Positions 50,583-54,721 of a DNA stretch of 54,721 nt are shown here, piece after piece (within the stretch, counting starts at the first letter, position 1; each line of letters opens with the position of its first letter). The notes under the pieces are model-generated. The model saw only the letters and a list, made by a program, of their open reading frames with translations. It had not been told where the DNA came from and did not search any database. The stretch spans positions 1-54,721 of the forward strand of contig UBMI01000028.1 of the NCBI GenBank assembly GCA_900466475.1, in the 5' to 3' direction. Position numbers and translations under genes: made by a program. Source of the DNA: Hyphomicrobiales bacterium (GTDB lineage: Bacteria; Pseudomonadota; Alphaproteobacteria; Rhizobiales; Rhizobiaceae).

Positions 50583-52229
50583 ATGGTCATTCTACCACAT
50601 CTAGCCGATGGCAAGTCGGGCGGCAATCGCGTTGAGGGGAAGCAGGTCGAGCGCCCCCTACTTGGCACGAGGCCATCCGAGAATCTCCCCATGTCGCCGC
50701 GGCACATCGCCGTCGCGATCGTGCTCGCGTTCACGATGGTGCGACTGTTGTGGGCCTATTCGATCGGCTTTGGAATAGACGAAAGCTATACGATCGGCCA
50801 GGCACGGTTTCTCGCACTGTCGTATTTCGACCACCCACCCTTGCACTATTGGATGACCCACGCGGCGGGTGTCCTTTTCGGAACAAGCTGGGCGGTTCGC
50901 GTTCCTACCATCCTGCTGTTTTCGGGTACGTCGTGGTCGATTTTCTTCCTGACCGAGCGCCTCTTCGGCGGCAGCGCGGCGGTATTTTCCATCCTTTTCC
51001 TCAACCTTTCGCTCTTCTTTCTGGTGTCGGCCGGGGCCTGGATCGTGCCGGATGGCCCTCTACTTCTCTTTCTGGCCTGCGGCGCACAAGTCATGGCGAA
51101 GATTTTTTTCCCGCGTCCGGGTGAAGAAGAGCCTTCAATCTCCTGGTGGTTACTCGCAGGAGGACTTCTCGGTCTTGCGGGCATGTCGAAATATTCTGCG
51201 TTCTTCACACTGACCGGCCTCGCATTCTTTGTGATGACAACGCCGCAGCGGCGCCAGTTGTCAAGGCGAGGTCCTTACGTCGCGTGCCTCGCGGGCCTGG
51301 TTGTGGTTCTACCGGTGCTGATCTGGAATGGTCAGCATGATTGGGCTTCATTGCGTTTCCAGACTGGGCGAGGCGCCTTGCAGTTTTCCCCTTGGGCATT
51401 GGCTCGCATGGTTCTCGGCCAGATCGTTTGGTTGGGGCCGTGGATAGCACTCCCACTCATACGGGCCTTGCTTCACGCATTTCGCAAGGGGCGAACGGAA
51501 AGAGAGTTGTTTTGCCTTGCCCTCGCAGTTCCGGCGATCGGTTACACGACGCTGCAGGCGCTCGGGAGCGGAACAGGATTTCCGCATTGGCCGATGCCAG
51601 GATGGTTGTTCGTCTTCCCGTTGCTGGGCGCTCGGTGCGGCGGCTGCGCCTGGCCGACCATTCGCTATGCCATCGCAACCTCATCCTTGACGCTCATGCT
51701 ATTGACAGTGGCGGCGGCGTTCGGAGCCTCGGGAGCGCTTCAGCGGTTGAATATCAACGTCCATGATCCGACTCAGGATTTGGTTGACTGGTCTCCGGTT
51801 TTGGAAGTCCTCGCGCGGTTGAAGATTGGAATGCCGGATGGACCCGCAGTAGCGGGGTTGAACTGGGCCGAGGCCGGAAAGCTGGATGCCGCGGTGGGGG
51901 AAATCGCGCCCGTACTAGTGCTCGGAAGTGACAAGCGCGGATTTGGTACAAGGTCAGATCCACGTCTATCCAGCAGGCAGGGCCTTGTCATCGTCGCAAG
52001 CGAAGAAGCTTGGGCGAGGGACGGGACGACCATATCGTGCATGCCAGAAGATCCCCGTCCCGTAGCGCGCTTGCAGATCGGCCGGGGAGGCCAAGCGGAG
52101 TTCGCCCTGCTTGTTATACCAGTCGAAGTGTGCGTGGGGAGGGCACATTCGCACGAATGCCCGCCTGGCGGCCGGCGAATCCACTCAAGCCAATGCAGGC
52201 ACGATTGCGGCGAGGTGAACCATGCGTGA
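50583..52229 (+). CDS. GT39/ArnT-type membrane glycosyltransferase
   Basis: 548 aa from ATG 50583 with GGAGG 9 bases upstream; ATG 50691 is an alternative. PMT_2-type features: first helix (HIAVAIVLAFTMVRLLWAYS), then GFGIDESYTIGQARFLALSYFDHPPLHYWMT with the Asp of IDES in the periplasmic loop, where the catalytic acidic residue lies, and about ten further helices. The C-terminal part from about 400 is soluble, ending in an Arg/His-rich tail. Relatives transfer aminoarabinose (ArnT) or galacturonic acid (RgtA-D in rhizobia) from a polyprenyl-phosphate donor to lipid A or core sugars (established). Sugar unknown here. Confidence 0.85.
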   Translation: MVILPHLADGKSGGNRVEGKQVERPLLGTRPSENLPMSPRHIAVAIVLAFTMVRLLWAYSIGFGIDESYTIGQARFLALSYFDHPPLHYWMTHAAGVLFGTSWAVRVPTILLFSGTSWSIFFLTERLFGGSAAVFSILFLNLSLFFLVSAGAWIVPDGPLLLFLACGAQVMAKIFFPRPGEEEPSISWWLLAGGLLGLAGMSKYSAFFTLTGLAFFVMTTPQRRQLSRRGPYVACLAGLVVVLPVLIWNGQHDWASLRFQTGRGALQFSPWALARMVLGQIVWLGPWIALPLIRALLHAFRKGRTERELFCLALAVPAIGYTTLQALGSGTGFPHWPMPGWLFVFPLLGARCGGCAWPTIRYAIATSSLTLMLLTVAAAFGASGALQRLNINVHDPTQDLVDWSPVLEVLARLKIGMPDGPAVAGLNWAEAGKLDAAVGEIAPVLVLGSDKRGFGTRSDPRLSSRQGLVIVASEEAWARDGTTISCMPEDPRPVARLQIGRGGQAEFALLVIPVEVCVGRAHSHECPPGGRRIHSSQCRHDCGEVNHA

Positions 52230-52430
52230 CTGGCTGCCGGGAGTATCGCCAGGCGTTGAAATGAGCCTGACGTTTCAATCGCGAAAAAGTCGATGTCAGC
52301 AGTGACGAAGGTTGGCCAAGCAGCTTTTGCACGTAACTCACCACCTTACGTCCCCCTCGATATCGCCGTCTCCGTCCAAACCATGCATCCGCCACCGCCG
52401 AAGCGGGCGGTTAAGGCTTGGTAACGAAGA

Positions 52431-52928
52431 TCAGCTAGCGCGCCCGCGTTTCACGATCTGCTCCAACCTCACCGGGCGCAATTCCTGCGCATCCACGCCG
52501 ACGTCGAATTGGCGAGGCAGCGGTTTTAGACGCCCGTGCGAGTGGCCGTGCAGATTGATCGATCTCTTGCCCATTTGGTTCCATGTCCTGAAAGCGTAAT
52601 GGCAGAGGATCAGGTGATGATCGTCAGTGCGTATTTCGGCATAGTGTTGGACGCTCGCCCAACCCTTCGCTTCAGTGGTCGTTATTGGATCGTTATTACC
52701 AACTACCAGGTGTTTGCGCCCGTTCAAGCGCGATAGAAGTTGGTCGCAATCGCCTGCACGGGCCGACATGAAATCGCCGAGATGCCAGACATCGTCATCT
52801 TCGCCGACAAGGCCATTCCAGTTTTGGATCAGCGCCACATCGTGGGCGGCCATGTCTGGGAAAGGACGTCGGTCAATCCTGAGGACACGTGGATCGCCAA
52901 AATGGGTATCGCTGGTAAAGAAGATCAT
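52431..52928 (-). CDS. Metallophosphoesterase
   Basis: 165 aa from ATG 52928. Calcineurin-like motifs are complete: MIFFTSDTHFGD (D-x-H, Asp7 and His9), VWHLGDF (GD), VVGNND (GNxD), LILCHYAF and INLHGHSHG (GHxH). Two metal ions bind these residues and the enzyme hydrolyses a phosphoester (established). The short length is typical of the YfcE/MJ0936-like single-domain group. Substrate unknown. It is isolated and its promoter lies in the gap above 52928. Confidence 0.9.
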   Translation of the reverse strand: MIFFTSDTHFGDPRVLRIDRRPFPDMAAHDVALIQNWNGLVGEDDDVWHLGDFMSARAGDCDQLLSRLNGRKHLVVGNNDPITTTEAKGWASVQHYAEIRTDDHHLILCHYAFRTWNQMGKRSINLHGHSHGRLKPLPRQFDVGVDAQELRPVRLEQIVKRGRAS

Positions 52929-53495
52929 TGATGGAACATGGGGCCGGAGCGTCGGTCGCCAAGATGTGTGCGGGCCTTCGAAAAGAAGTCGCTTCCCTTC
53001 ATTCTTCGCAGGTGCCCCGGAAACTGCGTCATTCGAGACCGGCGACGACCCCTTGTTTCAACACTCTGGGATGCTGCGCGGTCCGCGTTATCCCACCGAT
53101 AGCAGCTCAGATACAGACGGCAGGATAGCCGGGCTGAAGAAGGCAATCAGGATTTCAGCGGCAATGGCGGCGGAGAGAATGTTGGCCGCTTCCGGTACGT
53201 CAGGTCCACTTTCGGCGAGAGCAGATTGGCGGTGAACGGCGGCTTTCGCCGTGGAAGCGCAGGCGGCTCACGGCGCACCAGGGTTGGGTGCTTTTGCGGG
53301 CGGGGCGCTACAAGACCTGAAAGTTGAAGGCAATCGGAGCAGAAGCAGGCTCTGGAGCAGGACACCGCGCTAAGGTACGCTACCGTACAAACGAGGGGTT
53401 GCGGCGCAGAATCGGACTTTAGTCCGGTTGATGACCGAAGGCGGGCCGCTAGGTTCACTACGTTACACGACGCGGGGGCGCGCAAGCGGGTCGTC
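52929..53495. other. 567-bp gap without a convincing gene
   Basis: Several short frames on both strands have no motifs or good ribosome sites. A small hairpin CGGACT-TT-AGTCCG lies at about 53413-53426. The last 260 bases are purine-rich and lack codon bias. Nothing else is seen. Confidence 0.4.
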
Positions 53496-53771
53496 ATGCC
53501 AATAACAGAATCGGATCGACTTTTGTTCAGCCGCATTTGGGCTCTCGGCGCCAAAGCGGTCAAGGATGATCACATTTCTGCGCTGCTCGATGTTACGCTT
53601 CACGCCCCTACGCTGGAACAATACCAAGATAGCCACGGTCAGCGGATGACGGATATGATCAAGGTCGTTCAGTTGGGAATTTCGAAGCTTCGTGACAGCG
53701 GTGAACCCGTCGAAGGCGACGAGGTCAGCATGCCTCGGTCCTTGCGTCGCGCTGGTACGCGGTACTCGTAG
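53496..53771 (+). CDS. Small hypothetical protein
   Basis: 91 aa, not recognised. MPITESDRLLFSRIWALGAK, then DDHISALLDVTLHAPTLEQY and RMTDMIKVVQLGISKLRDSG look like a helical soluble domain with normal amino-acid use. No good ribosome site precedes ATG 53496. Possibly a rhizobial lineage-specific protein. Confidence 0.5.
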   Translation: MPITESDRLLFSRIWALGAKAVKDDHISALLDVTLHAPTLEQYQDSHGQRMTDMIKVVQLGISKLRDSGEPVEGDEVSMPRSLRRAGTRYS

Positions 53772-53968
53772 AGCGGGCGCATTAGATCGTATTGCCGACG
53801 AGCCCGACGAAGCCGGATTCCACGAAAATCCCTGCCGGCCGAACCATAGCGCCATCTCTCTTTGCGCGAGTTAGACGATGTGCGGGGCATCATGCACTGG
53901 GTCTTCATGTCCCATTCAGGTGTGACTTCGGAAAATCCAACGACGCCGCAGTATTCAAGGTATCGATA

Positions 53969-54235
53969 GTGAACGAAGCTACTTCTGACAGTTTTCAGTT
54001 CGGTCTGAAGGCCCTTCTGAAGAAGCATCCCGACCTCCAGCCATATGCATCAATGGCGCACCAGCTGACGGAACTGATTGAGACCTATGGCGAGGCATTG
54101 CGGTCCAGAGCGAAATACGAGACCGACGGTGGCGAACACGAATTGATTCTCGCCCATTACAAGAGCGTATGTATTGAGCTGGAGGAGCACCTCCGGTCGA
54201 GCCTCTCCAACAAATGCCTTCGCGATATCGGCTGA
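53969..54235 (+). CDS. Small hypothetical protein
   Basis: About 88 aa from GTG 53969, with AAGG 8 bases upstream. NEATSDSFQFGLKALLKKHP, then MAHQLTELIETYGEALRSRA and HELILAHYKSVCIELEEHLR suggest a helical bundle. An earlier in-frame ATG at 53792 would add a Cys/Arg-rich stretch with poor codon use and is rejected. Function not recognised. Confidence 0.5.
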   Translation: MNEATSDSFQFGLKALLKKHPDLQPYASMAHQLTELIETYGEALRSRAKYETDGGEHELILAHYKSVCIELEEHLRSSLSNKCLRDIG

Positions 54236-54711
54236 TGTCTGGACCTGACGATAAACACGGGAGCCCGCATAGATCGACGGGTCGAACCTTCTAACTCTCT
54301 AGAAGATGGCGTCTCGCTTGTTGCCTCGGATTGAGCGGTTCAGCTTGCCGAACCAGCGATGCAGATGATCGCTGCGGATCCTTCATTTTTAGATATGTCA
54401 AACATCGATGAGGCGCTCTTCGCGTTGGTCCGAAAGCCCGCGCAAGAGACATCTGAAGATCGATAGGGTGACCACGTCTCTGACCCGCCGCCATAGCTGA
54501 AGATGATCCATAGATGCAGATATGACTAAATCCATTACTCAATAGGGACGATCCGCTTACGCTGTTTTGATCGTCCCCGAGTAGGACCTTGGTCCGAGGC
54601 CGGTTGTCGCGGCAGTCCTATCTTCATTTCTGCCTGTTTACGAAGAACCTCACAATGCCGGGCTTCACGCCACTTGGAGGGCGCAGAGACCGCTTAAAAA
54701 GGGAGATCGCC
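54236..54711. other. Gap with an inverted repeat
   Basis: No convincing gene in 476 bp. GGGACGATC (54545-54553) and GATCGTCCC (54569-54577) form a perfect 9-bp stem with a 15-base loop; no T tail follows, so it may be an operator or a weak terminator. Confidence 0.4.
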
Positions 54712-54721
54712 ATGTCATCCA
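54712..54721 (+). CDS. Start of a gene leaving the window
   Basis: GGGAG is followed 6-7 bases later by ATG 54712 and the codons for M-S-S. Only three codons are visible, so nothing can be said about the product. Confidence 0.45.

Overview
The window looks like Rhizobiaceae DNA (Rhizobium/Agrobacterium/Ensifer type): high-GC genes with strong third-position bias, a groES under a CIRCE-like operator, a usg gene, a DUF2934 protein, and ABC, LLM-monooxygenase and two-component families with rhizobial flavour. No rRNA, tRNA, CRISPR array, IS element or phage gene was seen. Species and replicon cannot be fixed from the sequence alone.

Region 1 (1-1545) holds the start of groES (minus strand), its CIRCE-like element, usg and two small proteins. 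Region 2 (1605-37721) is about 36 kb devoted largely to uptake and oxidative desulfurization of organosulfur compounds. It begins with a triple-rhodanese protein divergent from an SsuA-C-B-type transporter, an SfnB/DszC-type flavoprotein, a DszA/SnaA-type LLM monooxygenase and an FMN reductase. After several tiny genes, a frameshifted chaC, an amidohydrolase and a peptide-type binding protein comes a minus-strand operon (18572 to 13537): peptide-type binding protein, SfnG/RutA-like LLM enzyme, DszB-like desulfinase, acyl-CoA-dehydrogenase-fold enzyme. It diverges from a Dpp-type ABC operon (permeases and ATPases) that continues into an aldo/keto reductase, another flavoprotein and an FAD/NAD(P) oxidoreductase. 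Two more peptide-type binding proteins and a LysR regulator follow. Last is a six-gene minus-strand operon with two DszC-DszA pairs, a DUF3088 protein and a nitroreductase.

Read together, region 2 contains each enzyme type of the Dsz (4S) desulfurization logic: flavin reductase, S-oxygenase (DszC type), C-S-cleaving monooxygenase (DszA type) and sulfinate desulfinase (DszB type). The desulfinase keeps residues matching the Cys-His-Arg catalytic set of DszB. There are five acyl-CoA-dehydrogenase-fold flavoproteins, four LLM enzymes and four Tat-type peptide-family binding proteins, but only one peptide-type permease/ATPase set. A shared dyad upstream of the flavin reductase and between a binding protein and the LysR gene suggests common control. 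The actual substrates are unknown.

Region 3 (37722-43101) holds a truncated GNAT-like gene, a cold-shock gene with a GTG start, about 1.2 kb of mostly non-coding DNA with an orphan intrinsic terminator, a GT4 glycosyltransferase paired with a beta-propeller-like protein, a small unknown gene and a DUF3313 remnant. Region 4 (43200-52229) is an envelope region: a Tat-exported amidohydrolase, an EnvZ/OmpR-type pair, a MipA/OmpV outer-membrane protein, a PAP2 phosphatase, a GT2-GtrA fusion and a GT39-type transferase. The two-component genes lie between two inverted copies of the mipA promoter and 5' end; the left copy is a decayed mipA. Region 5 (52431-54721) has a metallophosphoesterase, two small unknown genes and the first codons of a gene leaving the window.
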